DNA of 64,000 nt, from contig CM035362.1 of NCBI GenBank assembly GCA_020137815.1, positions 5,432,008-5,496,007 on the forward strand. The letters run 5' to 3'. Position 1 is the first letter of the stretch. Every line of letters starts with the position of its first letter. The DNA comes from Hormiphora californensis. Taxonomy: Eukaryota > Ctenophora > Tentaculata > Cydippida > Pleurobrachiidae. A program made the translations under genes and the position numbers. The notes under the pieces are model-generated. The model did no database searches. It was not told where the DNA came from and saw nothing but the letters and a program-made list of their open reading frames with translations. This document shows positions 30,539-58,971 of this stretch, piece after piece.

Positions 30539-31253
30539 TGCGACTCTCTATTTGGGAATAAGGGTTTACGTTAGATATATAAGAGCATGGCTCACGATTT
30601 ACATTCTGGAGCAAAACTCGTCTAAACTGGTTTTGCTCCAGATGCCGTCTGGCCCACGCGGGCTCGAGATGGAGTCAGACTGAATTTCTATTAATGACGT
30701 TCAGACGGGCTTGAGACTGGTTTGGTTTCCGTCTGATTTCTGATGTTCCGTATGATTTCGTCCAACACTATTTGAGTTCTTCCAATTACGTCTTGCTCCG
30801 TTTCAACGGGTAGAGACCGTTTCAGACGGCCTGTCTCAATCCCATCTTAACCCGTCCAGACGACGTCTGCGGTCTGCAGCAAATAAAGATTTGCTGCGTA
30901 AAGGTACCCCTTGACCTCTCTCACTGGCTCACCTCATCAAGGGCGCAAATAAAAGAAAACAATAGAAATAAAACGGGCACAAAGGGGTCCGGACTAAAAA
31001 TCGAACAGACGATTATAAATCACCTAGGGAGTAGGGTGTAAGCTCGAGAATTTGGTCGTTAGGCCAAATAAGTTTAAGTTTAAGTTTACGCACAATTTAT
31101 CACAAAGTCACTCAAATAAGTTATAACTTCGTCCCGCTCTCACACCATACACCAATAAAAGTGATACAAGGCTGAGAAGAGTTTACTGTGTACTGTCTTC
31201 CTTATATGGTTAGGGCTATCGTTCGGGCCACATTTTCGAGCTTTCGAACCGAT
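30539..31253. other. Region between BTB copy 2 and the LINE
   Basis: Presumed promoter of BTB copy 2. From 30590 to 30880 there are several imperfect copies of GTCTGAxTC / GTCCAGACG-type words, inverted in part; no coding region seen. Confidence 0.5.
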
Positions 31254-31645
31254 GTCAATCAATCAATCAAAATGTACATTTAACATCCCGCTTTTTGACT
31301 AATAATAGTAAGAGTGATAAACGTCATACAAAGTTACTCGATGAGCGCCAGAGCACTCCTACCAGCCTTCTAAAGCGGTGAACCCAAAGTGGAAAAGAAA
31401 GATGATATGAGTGATATTAATAGCCCAGATATGATGATAATAATTAGATAATAAATTAATGTTTTTGATTAAGTAAGAAATAATAATATGTATGAAAATA
31501 TATGTTAAATTAATGTAATAAGTTACATAGAAAAGAGATTAATCACGAAATAAAAGAGTGGAGCGAATCACTGCTCCATAATTCTGTAGCTCAATGCATG
31601 CAGCGGACGTATAGATGTACACATAAATTAATGGGACAGTCCATC

Positions 31646-32713
31646 CTAATCACCATACGACTTTTCAAACAGGTGGGTTTTGAGTCTGGATTTGAAAGTT
31701 TCCTCGTCTGAACAGTTACGAATGTCAATGGGAAGTTGATTCCAGATCCTCGGGCCTGAAACTTGAAATGCACGCTGTGTGGTTTTGTACTTGGTTGAAA
31801 AATCCCTTTCCAAAAGGGTCAGATCACCGTCGTGACGTAGTGTTTTTCCTTTCCTCTGACGTTTGTTTATTAGATTTTGAAGATATTGTGGTGCTTGATT
31901 GTTTAGACACTTGAAAACCATGAGACAGATTTTAAATTCAATTCTAGCATCAACTGGAAGAAAGTGTAATTGCCGCCTGAGGTCTGTAACTCCCCTCCAC
32001 TGCCACCTTCCAAACACAAAGCGAGTCGCTGCGTTCTGCACTTTTTGCAATCTGGCAATGTCACATTTATCGGCACCAATTAGTAAGCCGTTACAGTAGT
32101 CCAGACGAGAGTGGATGAGCGAATGGACCAGCTGAACCTTGTGTCTTCTCTGTAGCTTGTTTCCAATTCTACGGAGGTTGACAAGGTTATAGTTACATTC
32201 CTTCACAACTTTTGAAACATGTTCTTTCATGGTAAGTTTTTCATCAAAGACAACACCCAGATTCTTGGCACTCTGGGAGGGAAAGATGGTCGCCGAGAGG
32301 GGTCCTTCCTCATCACACAATGTTAGAGGATCTGAATAATCCAGTGGGTTTGGACTATTATCAGTTCGAGAGGAAATGAACATCAACTCAGTTTTTGCCG
32401 GGTTTAGTTTCAGGTAACTGGATGCCATCCATGCTTTAATTTCCAAGAAACATTTTTTGAGTTGAGACTCACATTCGTTCCAGGCATCGTTTGTGAAGCT
32501 GACATATAGCTGAGAATCGTCAGCGTAGAGGTGAATCTTGGTTTTGTGTCGTGCCGCTATAGCTTCCAAGTCCTTAGTGAACAGAATAAAAAGTAACGGA
32601 CCGAGGATGGATCCCTGCGGTACACCTATTTCGATGTTAACAGGAAGTGATTGACTTTTGCCAATTTTGACAACTGCTATACTACCCGGTCTTTCAGATA
32701 TGACTGGAACCAC
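31646..32713 (-). CDS. LINE ORF2, C-terminal reverse transcriptase part
   Basis: Holds the RT core: GVPQGSILGPLLFILF, then YADDSQLY with the catalytic YxDD box, followed by the thumb and a C-terminal region (GRWQWRGVTDLRRQLHFLP). It overlaps the upstream frame by 37 nt (32677-32713), where the frame shift lies. Confidence 0.9.
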   Translation of the reverse strand: MVPVISERPGSIAVVKIGKSQSLPVNIEIGVPQGSILGPLLFILFTKDLEAIAARHKTKIHLYADDSQLYVSFTNDAWNECESQLKKCFLEIKAWMASSYLKLNPAKTELMFISSRTDNSPNPLDYSDPLTLCDEEGPLSATIFPSQSAKNLGVVFDEKLTMKEHVSKVVKECNYNLVNLRRIGNKLQRRHKVQLVHSLIHSRLDYCNGLLIGADKCDIARLQKVQNAATRFVFGRWQWRGVTDLRRQLHFLPVDARIEFKICLMVFKCLNNQAPQYLQNLINKRQRKGKTLRHDGDLTLLERDFSTKYKTTQRAFQVSGPRIWNQLPIDIRNCSDEETFKSRLKTHLFEKSYGD

Positions 32714-34554
32714 TCGAGAGCCACCCCTTTGATTCCATACATCTTGTCCAATCGGCTAATGAGAATGTTGTGAGGGACTGTGTCGAAAGCAGCGGATAGA
32801 TCCAAGAGGAGAAGAACGGCCTTATTCCGTTTATCAGTGAGAACTAGCAGATCATTGAATATACGTAGTGTTGCTGTTTCACAGGAGTGCTTCTGTCTGT
32901 ATGCCGATTGAACTGAGGCAAGAAGTCCATGGCTTTCCAGATGTTCTGTAATCTGTAGAGCAACGCACTTTTCAATAATCTTTGAGATAAAACTCAGATT
33001 AGAAATCGGTCGATAACTTGACATGCTGTTCGAGTCGAGTCCTTTCCCTTTGTAAACCGGTCGTATCATGGCCTTTTTCAATGTAGAGGGAAACACTCCA
33101 CTAGTAAGGCTACCGTTGACAATAGCCAATATTATCGGCATCAGTTCGTGGATGCATTCTCCGACCAGTTTTGATGGTAGAGGGTCAAGGTCACATTGTT
33201 TGTAGTTCATTGATCGAACAATTTTAACTAGCTCCTCACTAGATAATGCACGAAAGGAATCGAGTTGTGGTGGGCTGGGAGTTTCGGGTCCTCTGGTGAC
33301 GTCTTCTGTCCGTAGTTTCTTGATGTCCAAATAGATTTTGTCCACTTTTTCCTTGAAATACTGAATGAATTTTTGACAGAGATCAACTGGGTCATCATGT
33401 TCCGGTAGTGTGCTCGGATTCTTCTCCTTGCCAAGTAATCCATTCGTAATTCGATATATTACCGATTGGTCATTCCCAGCCTCTTCCAGTTTCCTCCGAT
33501 AGTAGTCGTCTCTGGTTGAAGTGATGAACCGTGATGCCTCTTTCGCCTCCCGTCTGAGATTCCTCAGAGATTCAACCAGTATATGCGAGGGAACATCTCT
33601 CTTCAGTAACGCCTTGAAATCACGCTCGGCTTTCCTGCGTCGCCGTTTTGCCGCCTGACAGTCACTATTAAACCAGGGAGGGCTAGGATTTTCTGGAACA
33701 ACCTTATTCTCAATCGGGGCAAGTTCGTCCAAAAACTCGGACAGAAGGTCATCATACAGTTTAATGATCTCAACCAGTTCACTAGGGAATTCTTCTGTGT
33801 CGCAGAGTGGGGATTTCAGTATGGTGCATCGAAGTTCATCCACATCCAAATTCTTGATATCCCGTCGTTGAATGGAGATGAAGTCCTTCCGCTGAATTGG
33901 AGCCCCGATTGGAAGGTTAAACGAAACCAGTGCGTGGTCAGGAGCTGCAGGAGTCATCTCTACAGCAAGATTTAATATTGGAAGAGCATCAGGGAGATTC
34001 TTCGTGAGAACTAGATCGAGTATTCCACCTGAGACATGAGTGGCGGTGTTTACCGACTGGTGAAAGTAGTGATCATCAAGGAGTCCACAGAAGGATTTGG
34101 CAAAACTATCATGTATGTTCTGTACATGTATGTTGAAATCACCAGTTATGACGACCTCTCCCGACCTTTCAGCCAGACCATGAAGTAGTGTCTCGAACTC
34201 CTCCAAGAAAACCGAATGGGATTGGGATGGGGAGCGGTATACACCAAGTAATCGAAGCGGCATGTAGTTTGAATGAGTCAGCAATAATTCAATACATTCC
34301 ATTGATGAGAAAGAGTGATTGAACTGAGTGAAATGAAAGGAGTTTTTCATGAGAATAGCTACACCACCCCCTCTAGAACCACGTGCAACACTAACTAACC
34401 TATACCCAAGCTCACTAATTTGACTCTCAATAGCACTCTCAATAGCATGTAACCAAGTTTCGGTCAGACAAACAGCATCAATATCATTGTCTATGATAGT
34501 CAGTAAAATATCATCAACCTTGTTTCTCAGAGAAAAACAGTTCAGAGTGGCCAA
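32677..34554 (-). CDS. LINE ORF2, endonuclease and N-terminal reverse transcriptase part
   Basis: An AP-type endonuclease is visible: LNCFSLRNKVDDIL, ETWL, GGGVAI, VITGDFNIH and PDHALVSF. The RT fingers and palm follow, with LDLSAAFDTVPHNIL. The frame stops near 32680 in the conserved SYLKDR region and continues in another frame. It nicks target DNA and primes reverse transcription. Confidence 0.9.
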   Translation of the reverse strand: MATLNCFSLRNKVDDILLTIIDNDIDAVCLTETWLHAIESAIESQISELGYRLVSVARGSRGGGVAILMKNSFHFTQFNHSFSSMECIELLLTHSNYMPLRLLGVYRSPSQSHSVFLEEFETLLHGLAERSGEVVITGDFNIHVQNIHDSFAKSFCGLLDDHYFHQSVNTATHVSGGILDLVLTKNLPDALPILNLAVEMTPAAPDHALVSFNLPIGAPIQRKDFISIQRRDIKNLDVDELRCTILKSPLCDTEEFPSELVEIIKLYDDLLSEFLDELAPIENKVVPENPSPPWFNSDCQAAKRRRRKAERDFKALLKRDVPSHILVESLRNLRREAKEASRFITSTRDDYYRRKLEEAGNDQSVIYRITNGLLGKEKNPSTLPEHDDPVDLCQKFIQYFKEKVDKIYLDIKKLRTEDVTRGPETPSPPQLDSFRALSSEELVKIVRSMNYKQCDLDPLPSKLVGECIHELMPIILAIVNGSLTSGVFPSTLKKAMIRPVYKGKGLDSNSMSSYRPISNLSFISKIIEKCVALQITEHLESHGLLASVQSAYRQKHSCETATLRIFNDLLVLTDKRNKAVLLLLDLSAAFDTVPHNILISRLDKMYGIKGVALEWFQSYLKDRVV

Positions 34555-34562
34555 CTTTACCT

Positions 34563-35816
34563 CTACTCGTTTTTTGACCTTGTAGCTTCATATATAGCTT
34601 TGTATGCCGGACACTCAGTGCTGTTTGCCCGGTGGGAGACATCGTCCTTTGACTTTCCATTCAGGGAACAGTTTACACATGAAGGAATAAAGTCTGTGTT
34701 CGATTTTTCTGGACAGTCCTTTGATTCGTGGTTTTTTGAGCAGTGTGCACACACTGAGTCTCGATCACAGCCTGCTGCAGAGTGATGGAATCCCTGACAA
34801 TTGTAGCACTGTAACACGTGTACTCTGTCGACAACGTTACACGCAGTGTATCCAACGAAGACTACCCTCTGGCGAAGGAGTTGTCTCTTTGTTTGAGTGG
34901 GTAGGCGTAGACCGATGGTAGCGAGTTCAGGATTCCGATAGTTTTTTCTGTAAGACACAACATCCACAGCAATGCCCTGTAGTTCTGGATTCTTCTCCTG
35001 TAGGACTTCTATGATGATTTCACTTCGTTTTCGTCTATCGTCTTCTTGATTAATGGAATCAGAGATGGGAAAATTTAGGACCGTGAGTTTGCTTGTTGGA
35101 TCTGATCTCACTCTTACTGTCTTGGTACGTAGACCTGTGCTAAGGGCGTCAGCTGCTTTCTGACCCTCACTCTCTGGTACGGTCACGATGACCAAGTTTT
35201 TCTTTTTGTCCATTCTTGACACTTTCGTCTTGGAGAGAGCATTTTCACTTAACTTCTGGACCTCGTCGATATCAATCTCTTCACAGTCAATGTAGATTTT
35301 TCGCCACGGAAGTGCTGGTTTGGGAATATCACTGAAAGACGGTTTAGGTGGTAGGGTAGGAGTGCGGACTGGCGTAAGGGTTGCAGCAGCAGCAGCAGTA
35401 GCATGAGCATATGGCGCTGCCTGGTTCAGAGGTTTCATCGCAGCAGTAATTCTGTCGGTTACTGCAGATAGTATATCTTCCTTGAATTTTTCTAGGTGAT
35501 TGTTCATGTCTTCTATAACATTGAGATTATCGAGAGGGTCATTTTCATTGGACGAAGGAGTTTGGCGAGTGTTGAGAGCTAGAGCATCAGTAAGTGCACA
35601 TACCGCCTGGTATGACTGTTTTAGCAGTGCCCACAATGATTTTCGGTCTGGGTTTCTCGGAGGAAGTTCAGAATCCTCGTCCAACAGGTGAAGAAGGTTC
35701 TCGTTGATCAGCGCTTGTTGGAGTTGGTGTGTGGGATCAGGGACATGGGAGGAAGAAGCGGCTACCCCGTCCATTAGCGTCGGACTGCCCTTGAGGGGCG
35801 GTTCCATAAACCTCAA
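34563..35816 (-). CDS. LINE ORF1, gag-like zinc-knuckle protein
   Basis: 417 residues. The C-terminal third has CCHC-type knuckles (CYNCQGFHHSAAGC; CAHCSKNHESKDC; and a third CVNC..C set), typical of RNA-binding ORF1p of CR1/Jockey-group elements. It ends 8 nt before ORF2 starts. Confidence 0.88.
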   Translation of the reverse strand: MRFMEPPLKGSPTLMDGVAASSSHVPDPTHQLQQALINENLLHLLDEDSELPPRNPDRKSLWALLKQSYQAVCALTDALALNTRQTPSSNENDPLDNLNVIEDMNNHLEKFKEDILSAVTDRITAAMKPLNQAAPYAHATAAAAATLTPVRTPTLPPKPSFSDIPKPALPWRKIYIDCEEIDIDEVQKLSENALSKTKVSRMDKKKNLVIVTVPESEGQKAADALSTGLRTKTVRVRSDPTSKLTVLNFPISDSINQEDDRRKRSEIIIEVLQEKNPELQGIAVDVVSYRKNYRNPELATIGLRLPTQTKRQLLRQRVVFVGYTACNVVDRVHVLQCYNCQGFHHSAAGCDRDSVCAHCSKNHESKDCPEKSNTDFIPSCVNCSLNGKSKDDVSHRANSTECPAYKAIYEATRSKNE

Positions 35817-36005
35817 ATTAATTTGTTTAAAGTAGTGTTGAAAAGTTATCGTCCTAGGCCCGGAGCATACCCGTATTTCTTGGCAAACGTTGCTGGGCAG
35901 CGCGGGATAAGGCAGCGCTTTTCAACCGTATTTCTAGAAAAAAACTTCTTTTTTTTTAAATTCACTAACCCCAACACCGATTTGGCCTATGCTACAGGCC
36001 CTATA

Positions 36006-36222
36006 GTCGGATTTTAAATAACTGTCGTTTTTTAAAGTTTTCAAATTTCTTAAAATGGCCATAACTCCGGTTCCTGATGAGATAGAACCTTGAAATTTGG
36101 AGGTTAGGAAGATCATGCCAAGTTCTTCCGAGCCTCCAAATTTCAAGTCTCTCCCTTATCAGGAACCGGAAATATGACAAATGTTGTTATTTTTGAGAAA
36201 CGACAGTTATTTAAAATCCGAC
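36006..36222. mobile_element. Foldback MITE with 29-bp ends, TA-flanked
   Basis: GTCGGATTTTAAATAACTGT and its exact inverse close the element, with TA on both sides. The interior is itself largely inverted (CTCCAAATTTCAAG / CTTGAAATTTGGAG). Confidence 0.85.
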
Positions 36223-36484
36223 TATAGAAGCCGTGGAAAACGCGCGCACTTGGGGTCTGCAGCGCATGCCAAAACACCGATTGGCATCACTTTCCAACAG
36301 CCAACAGAAAAAAAACTGATGACGAAATTTATTTCGTGAAATTTCGGGCGAAATAAATTTCGCGTTTTAAGTTTTCATTGCGCGTCGTAAAATTTTTACG
36401 CGGCGCGGAAGAGATTGACTTTTCGCGGGTTCCATTTCCAAACAAATTGGTTAGGACTGGAAATGTGGATTCGGATTTTGGGTC

Positions 36485-37105
36485 TTGGGATGGCGGCTCA
36501 ATCATTTTAGATTGCTTGCAAAGACCATACCATATCATTTTGATAAAAATAATCGAAATACGTCTACTAAAAAACTGCTTCAGCTTCAGAACTTTTCAAA
36601 CTCAAGTCAAATTCAATACACGCACAAACTGAAACTCAAACACACGCTTGTCGCTTGGCTGCTGCCTCATGTAGTCGGTTACTGTCAGTTTCATGTTACT
36701 GTGAGCACACTGCACTTTTCACCACCAAATTTAGAAGTTTTGGCCTCTCCTATTCCGAACACAGAGGGCTGGGACACAACGTGGCACGTGCTTTCTCAAA
36801 ATGGAAAGTTATCTCAATCCTGTCTGGCGCCGCGACCCATGGCCATCTGAGTGCAATTTGAGAATCAAATGGGGTATGGCGCCGCCATACAGTCTCAATC
36901 TGTAGTTATCACTCTGATCAAAGTCAACAGTGGTATTCTTACCCTTCCCAGTTCCCTGTCCCATTGTGTCAGAACATTGGCCTGGCAGGTCCCATTCCCA
37001 ATCCATCTGAGACGAGTAATAAACGGAATTCCAAATGACTTATTGACTCAAGTCGGACCCAAATATCTTATTCAACAAATGGTACAGTTACAAAGTCAAT
37101 TGTAA
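36485..37105 (+). pseudogene. Reading frame interrupted by a 73-bp MITE
   Basis: Protein family not recognised. A plus-strand frame runs from 36485, with plausible coding from about 36640 (TVSTLHFSPPNLEVLASP, then WHVLSQNGKLSQS) to a stop at 37103-37105 (SQSVVITLIKVNSGILTLPS to QMVQLQSQL). At 36812-36900 it is interrupted by a MITE plus its 8-bp duplication. The insert is 81 bp, keeps the frame, and adds a TGA at 36848-36850. This may be one exon of a larger gene whose other exons I cannot see, or a relic. Confidence 0.45.
36820..36892. mobile_element. 73-bp hAT-like MITE, copy 3, within a reading frame
   Basis: Ends CTGTCTGGCGCCG and GGCGCCGCCATACAG, flanked by a perfect 8-bp duplication TCTCAATC (36812-36819 and 36893-36900). 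Confidence 0.85.
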
Positions 37106-37218
37106 TATTCTCATGAAAAAAAGAACGCCTGCTCTGACAGGTAGAACATAGACAGCTAAGGGGATACAAAATGATGCGCTAAACAAAAAAACGCACTTGT
37201 TGTTACTCAACTTCACTA

Positions 37219-37422
37219 AAGTCGGATTTTTTGAAGTTGTCAGAGCATTGGCCGGCCTGACTCTATTCTCGGAGCATGCGAGAACTGCGATCAGTGCATT
37301 ATCCTGACAGCCCAAACGTATAAAATGTGATATAATTATGGGCTTTTCACGTGCACACAACACGCGTTATGTGACAGGCGTGCACGAGTTGAGGGGGTGA
37401 CAACTTCAAAAAATCCGATCAC
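37219..37422. mobile_element. TA-type MITE, AGTCGGATTTTTTGAAG family, copy 1
   Basis: Ends AGTCGGATTTTTTGAAGTTG and CAACTTCAAAAAATCCGAT, with TA nearby. The core carries GTGCAC/ACGCGTTATGTGA words shared with copies 40561-40713 and 42021-42171. Confidence 0.75.
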
Positions 37423-37551
37423 TAGTCTAAACCGAACCCTCACAGAGCGTACATTTTAAAAGAAATTAAATGCAGTGTGAGTTACACGAATCATGGGCTT
37501 GTCTGGCGGTCCTCGATGACGATAGTGCTCTGACAGGGCGGTCCTCGACAG

Positions 37552-37577
37552 CAGTGCTCGCTCCGAGCGAGCACTGC
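37552..37577. repeat. 25-bp palindrome
   Basis: CAGTGCTCGCTC and its inverse flank one central base, in a stretch with CTGGCGGTCCTCGA repeats (37503-37555). The surrounding 37423-37800 has no gene. Confidence 0.75.
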
Positions 37578-37808
37578 GAGTCGCTCAGATCGGGTGGTCG
37601 CCACTAGTTAGATCACTACAATTAAACCAATACATCTCCCATCTTGTTGAGTGAGGGGTTACAAAGCTCCCAGCTGTCACTCCCAAACACAATTAATCGA
37701 CACACACACACACACGACGGAAGATCGGAAATCATGTGATATGAAATATCCTTATCTTATTAAAAACAACTACATATCAAGCAATAATATTCATATATTG
37801 ATTATATA

Positions 37809-37926
37809 CAGTCGGACCCCGATTTACCGGGATGTTTGGGGGAAACGGATTTGCCCGGTAAATCGGGGGCCCAGTTTATCGGGGGGTCCAGTAAATCGGG
37901 GTACCTGGTAAATCGGGGTCCGACTG
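37809..37926. mobile_element. Pogo/Tigger-like MITE with TA duplication
   Basis: CAGTCGGACCCCGATTTACC and GGTAAATCGGGGTCCGACTG are exact inverse ends, with TA at 37807-37808 and 37927-37928. Several extra GGTAAATCGGGG copies lie inside. This is the best preserved copy of the family. Confidence 0.88.
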
Positions 37927-38064
37927 TATTGGTCACCTACACAGAGCAGCAGGGAAAGATATTATCTGAATACCATGCACTGTGTAATGCATATATTATG
38001 TTATCACCAACCTACGCTGACATTTTAACTTACTACTGTAAGTAAGTTAAGTAACAGTTGTATA

Positions 38065-38224
38065 AAGCCCATTTTTTCAACTGTTCACCCTAATCTCGTG
38101 CACATGTGATATTGTGATGCACAAAACAACACAGATACGCGAAACAACTCCACGCACGACAAACTGTCAGGCGAATGCTCTGACAGACGACAGAGGGAGG
38201 TGAACAGTTGAAAAAATACTTTAT
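38065..38224. mobile_element. TA-type MITE with TTCAACTGTTCACCC ends, copy 2
   Basis: Left CCCATTTTTTCAACTGTTCA and right TGAACAGTTGAAAAAAT ends; same family as 10636-10783. The 109-bp MITE at 38231 begins six bases after it. Confidence 0.7.
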
Positions 38225-38230
38225 TGGCAG

Positions 38231-38339
38231 CAGGAACCGACCGACACAAGTAAACAACCAATCAGAACTCGTTATTTAGGTCACTTGACTGGTTATCAGC
38301 CAATCAGGGACCAGTATTTCCTGATTCGGTCGGTTCCTG
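38231..38339. mobile_element. 109-bp hAT-like MITE, copy 4
   Basis: CAGGAACCGACCGACAC to TTCGGTCGGTTCCTG, flanked by ATTGGCAG (38223-38230) and ATAGGCAG (38340-38347), 7 of 8 identical. Not near a known exon. Confidence 0.9.
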
Positions 38340-38689
38340 ATAGGCAGACACAATATCATATCTCGGACCGTTAATTTTCATAGAAAAAAAGGTTATAAAG
38401 ACAAACATTGCCAGCTACCACACCTAGAAATATGTGATTATATTTAATCACATAATTAGCGTCTAATTAATTTACAATTAACCTCCATACTGAATAATAT
38501 ATTTCCTAAAAACAGCAAATTGCTGGCCTATATAACTCATAATATCCTGACATACATATTTTACCCCAAATGTTATCATTGTGTCTTTCATTATCCCCCT
38601 GATTACTGGCGGTACGTCATGTGTATCTCTCTCGAATTATCGATCCATATCGTGTTCATCAAGCAGGACACATGGCATACTGTGTTTGA

Positions 38690-39085
38690 CATTTGTACAC
38701 ACTGTGTGTGACACTTGTACACACTGTGTTTGACATTTGTACACACTGTGTGTGACACTTGTACACACTGTGTGTGACACTTGTACACACTGTGTGTGAC
38801 ACATGGCATACTGTGTGTGACACTTGTACACACTGTGTGTGACACTTGTACACACTGTGTGTGACACTTGTACACACTGTGTGTGACACTTGTACACACT
38901 GTGTTTGACATTTGTACACACTGTGTGTGACACTTGTACACACTGTGTGTGACACTTGTACACACTGTGTGTGACACATGGCATACTGTGTGTGACATTT
39001 GTACACACTGTGTGTGACACTTGTACACACTGTGTGTGACATTTGTACATACTGTGTGTGACATTTGTACATACTGTGTGTGACC
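38690..39085. repeat. 22-bp minisatellite
   Basis: About 18 copies of a TTGTACACACTGTGTGTGACA-type unit, some with ACATGGCATA variants. The unit has no stop in three minus-strand frames, which explains the overlapping long frames (VTHSVYKCHTQC repeats); I do not regard these as genes. Confidence 0.93.
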
Positions 39086-39232
39086 ACATTACACATGTAT
39101 CTGTGTAGTTTCAGATGGCAAAAATCCAATTTCATACTCATTGTGTGTATCGACTAAAAACAGTGTCCAATGATAGATTTCCCAGAGATGATTATCTTCT
39201 GATATTCTGTTGATTATCACATGCCATTATGA

Positions 39233-39350
39233 TGACGTCATTGGCTTGATGACGTCATTGGCTTGATGACGTCACAATAATCACACGTCCGTGCAGGGAA
39301 AAGTAGAGGAGGGCGTCGTTTGGGCAGTTGAACTTTCTGAGGAGTATAAA
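39233..39350 (+). promoter_or_regulatory. Promoter-like cluster: three CREs, CCAAT boxes and a TATA box
   Basis: TGACGTCA occurs at 39233-39240, 39250-39257 and 39267-39274, in 17-bp steps that also repeat ATTGG (inverted CCAAT). TATAAA follows at 39345-39350. TGACGTCA is the CREB/ATF site. I see no coding region just downstream on the plus strand, so the target gene is unknown. Confidence 0.4.
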
Positions 39351-39679
39351 TTGGGACGTGTTAAAAATACATACGTTCCCGTAATAAATCAAATTGTAAA
39401 ACAATCGAATGTTAAACAATCAAATTTAAACAAATTGTTTTAAACAATATTACTCGTTGGGTAGACCAATTAATTAATTCAAAGCCTCAAATTACAATTT
39501 GAGGTTTTGGATCTTACTGAACACCCCCAAATTGGTCCAAAAAACCCCAAAACTCACCGGGTGATACTAAAAGTGGTGTAGTACAGGTCCCGGGGGTGTC
39601 AGGTGTCATCAGAATGATATCTGGGGAGGTCAAGGGGCAGCCTTTTCCTGGTTTACCGTTTCGTAGCATACATCCCCAG

Positions 39680-40010
39680 CAACTATCTCCTGTGATGAGG
39701 GGCAAGTTGGGGGAGCTGGGAGAGATATGTGTCGTATAATGGGGCAAGTTGGAGGAGCTGGGAGAGATATGTCGTATAATGGGATGAGGGGAGAGATATG
39801 TCGTATAATGGGATGAAGGGGCAAGTTGGGGAGCTGGGAGATATGTGTCGTATAATGGGATGAGGGGCAAGTTGGGGGAGCTGGGAGAGATATGTCGTAT
39901 AATGGGGCAAGTTGGGAGAGCTGGGAGAGATATGTCGTATAATGGGATGAGGGGAGATATGTGTCGTATAATGGGGTAATTTGGGGAGCAGGGAGAGATA
40001 CAATGCAAGA
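39680..40010. repeat. Complex tandem repeat (GAGATATGTCGTATAATGGG units)
   Basis: About eight irregular copies of GAGAGATATGTCGTATAATG with GGGGCAAGTTGGGG spacers. G-rich sequence continues to about 40280. The minus-strand Pro/Ser-rich frame of 257 codons over it is a by-product. Confidence 0.85.
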
Positions 40011-40048
40011 TGGGGGGAGGTGGCGGAGGGGAAATCAGTGAGTTAGGG

Positions 40049-40110
40049 CAGGGGTTCTCAAATGAGCACGTGCGACAGTGCGCCAAGATGGGGTCTGCGG
40101 TGCCATGCAG
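40049..40110. mobile_element. 73-bp hAT-like MITE, degraded copy
   Basis: CAGGGGTTCTCAAATGAGC at one end and GCCATGCAG at the other. The core GCGCCAAGATGGGGTCTGC matches the inverse of 8026-8060. No target duplication found. Confidence 0.55.
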
Positions 40111-40560
40111 ATGGTGCGGGATTATGGAATGGGGTACGGGGTTATGAAATGGGGAATGAGAGGATGGGGGTAAATAGGAATATAATGGGGGGGGGGGATC
40201 GAGAATGGGGTTATAATAGGGGGAATATACTATGTATATAGGGGTATAATATGAGTATGAAATTAGGGGGACCTGGGGGTGGAACAACTAAAAACAGCAT
40301 AAATTTTGTGTCAGGGAATATGATTTTGGGACAGATCAGTGTTAAATAATAATAGTTCTCCTTCTCTCGCACACATTTTATATACAGATCATGTGAAAAC
40401 AATAGTTTCACTAAAAGAAAACTGTTCGATTGATATAATTCCCAGTGAAAGAAAGCTGCTTTTCCCTCGAGATACAAATGCTAGGTTATTCTACTTTACA
40501 CCAATTTGACACGCCATGATCGGGTTAAAGTGTGACTAAAAGTTTAAATATTCTTTCCTA

Positions 40561-40713
40561 AAGTCGTATTTTTTGAAGTTGTCACCCAAATGTCGAATTT
40601 TGTAATGATTTTTACTTCTTGATGCGTGCACCACACGTTAACATGTGATAGGCACGCAAAAACCAAGTGCACAAGAAGGGGGTGGGGTGACAACATCAAA
40701 AAATCCGAGTGTT
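40561..40713. mobile_element. TA-type MITE, AGTCGGATTTTTTGAAG family, copy 2
   Basis: AAGTCGTATTTTTTGAAGTT to CATCAAAAAATCCGAGTGTT, with TA at 40559-40560 and 40714-40715. The core has ACGTTAACATGTGATAGGCA. Confidence 0.8.
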
Positions 40714-40835
40714 TAAGCCAAACAAGATAATGGGCCCGAAAGAAAGAATAGATGCTCACATAAACAAGAACACTCTTTTTGATTTAAAAAATAAAACTCG
40801 CATTCAGATCTCTCTCTTACTTACTCAAAAGTAAG

Positions 40836-40842
<7 letters not shown>

Positions 40843-40907
<65 letters not shown>
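40843..40907. repeat. CT microsatellite
   Basis: (CT)n of about 65 bp. Confidence 0.95.
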
Positions 40908-40912
<5 letters not shown>

Positions 40913-40985
40913 CTTCATTCTCTCTGTTTCTGTCTCTCTCAGTAAAATTGGAGTCCTCATCGCGTTATCAACACTCATATTTGGT

Positions 40986-41155
40986 GACCATGGTAACCAT
41001 GGTAACCATAGCAACCATGGTAACACCCATATTTGGTACTCTAACTGAGCTCGTTTACCCTTATCCAAAATGAAGGGATAATAACGTCTTCCTCCAAAAA
41101 ACACACACGCATCTGTCTCGATGGTAACCATGGTAACTGTGGTAACCATGGTAAC
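40986..41155. promoter_or_regulatory. Cluster of RFX-like X-box motifs
   Basis: GTGACCATGGTAAC near 40986, and three GTAACCATGGTAAC-type sites (41000s, 41127 and 41145), fit GTNRCC-AT-RGYAAC. They lie just downstream of the receptor gene stop. They may be a repeat rather than working sites. Confidence 0.35.
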
Positions 41156-41174
41156 TGCCACTCTCATATATTGT

Positions 41175-58971
<17,797 letters not shown>

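Larger units (their letters stand above)
31254..35830 (-). mobile_element. CR1/L2-like non-LTR retrotransposon (LINE), nearly full length
   Basis: Minus-strand order: ORF1 (35816-34563), ORF2 (34554-31646 in two frames), 3' UTR, and a TGATTGATTGATTGA tail at 31269-31254, the tail type of the CR1/L2 group. The 5' end is not defined. One frame break in ORF2 means this copy is not autonomous as assembled. Confidence 0.85.

Noticed and set aside
38603-39141. Three overlapping frames of 150-160 codons with VTHSVYKCHTQC repeats
   Set aside because: The 22-bp minisatellite has no stop in three minus-strand frames, and all three read the same peptide repeat.
39514-40287. 257-codon Pro/Ser/Tyr-rich minus-strand frame
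   Set aside because: It is the translation of the GAGATATGTCGTATAATG repeat and G-runs.
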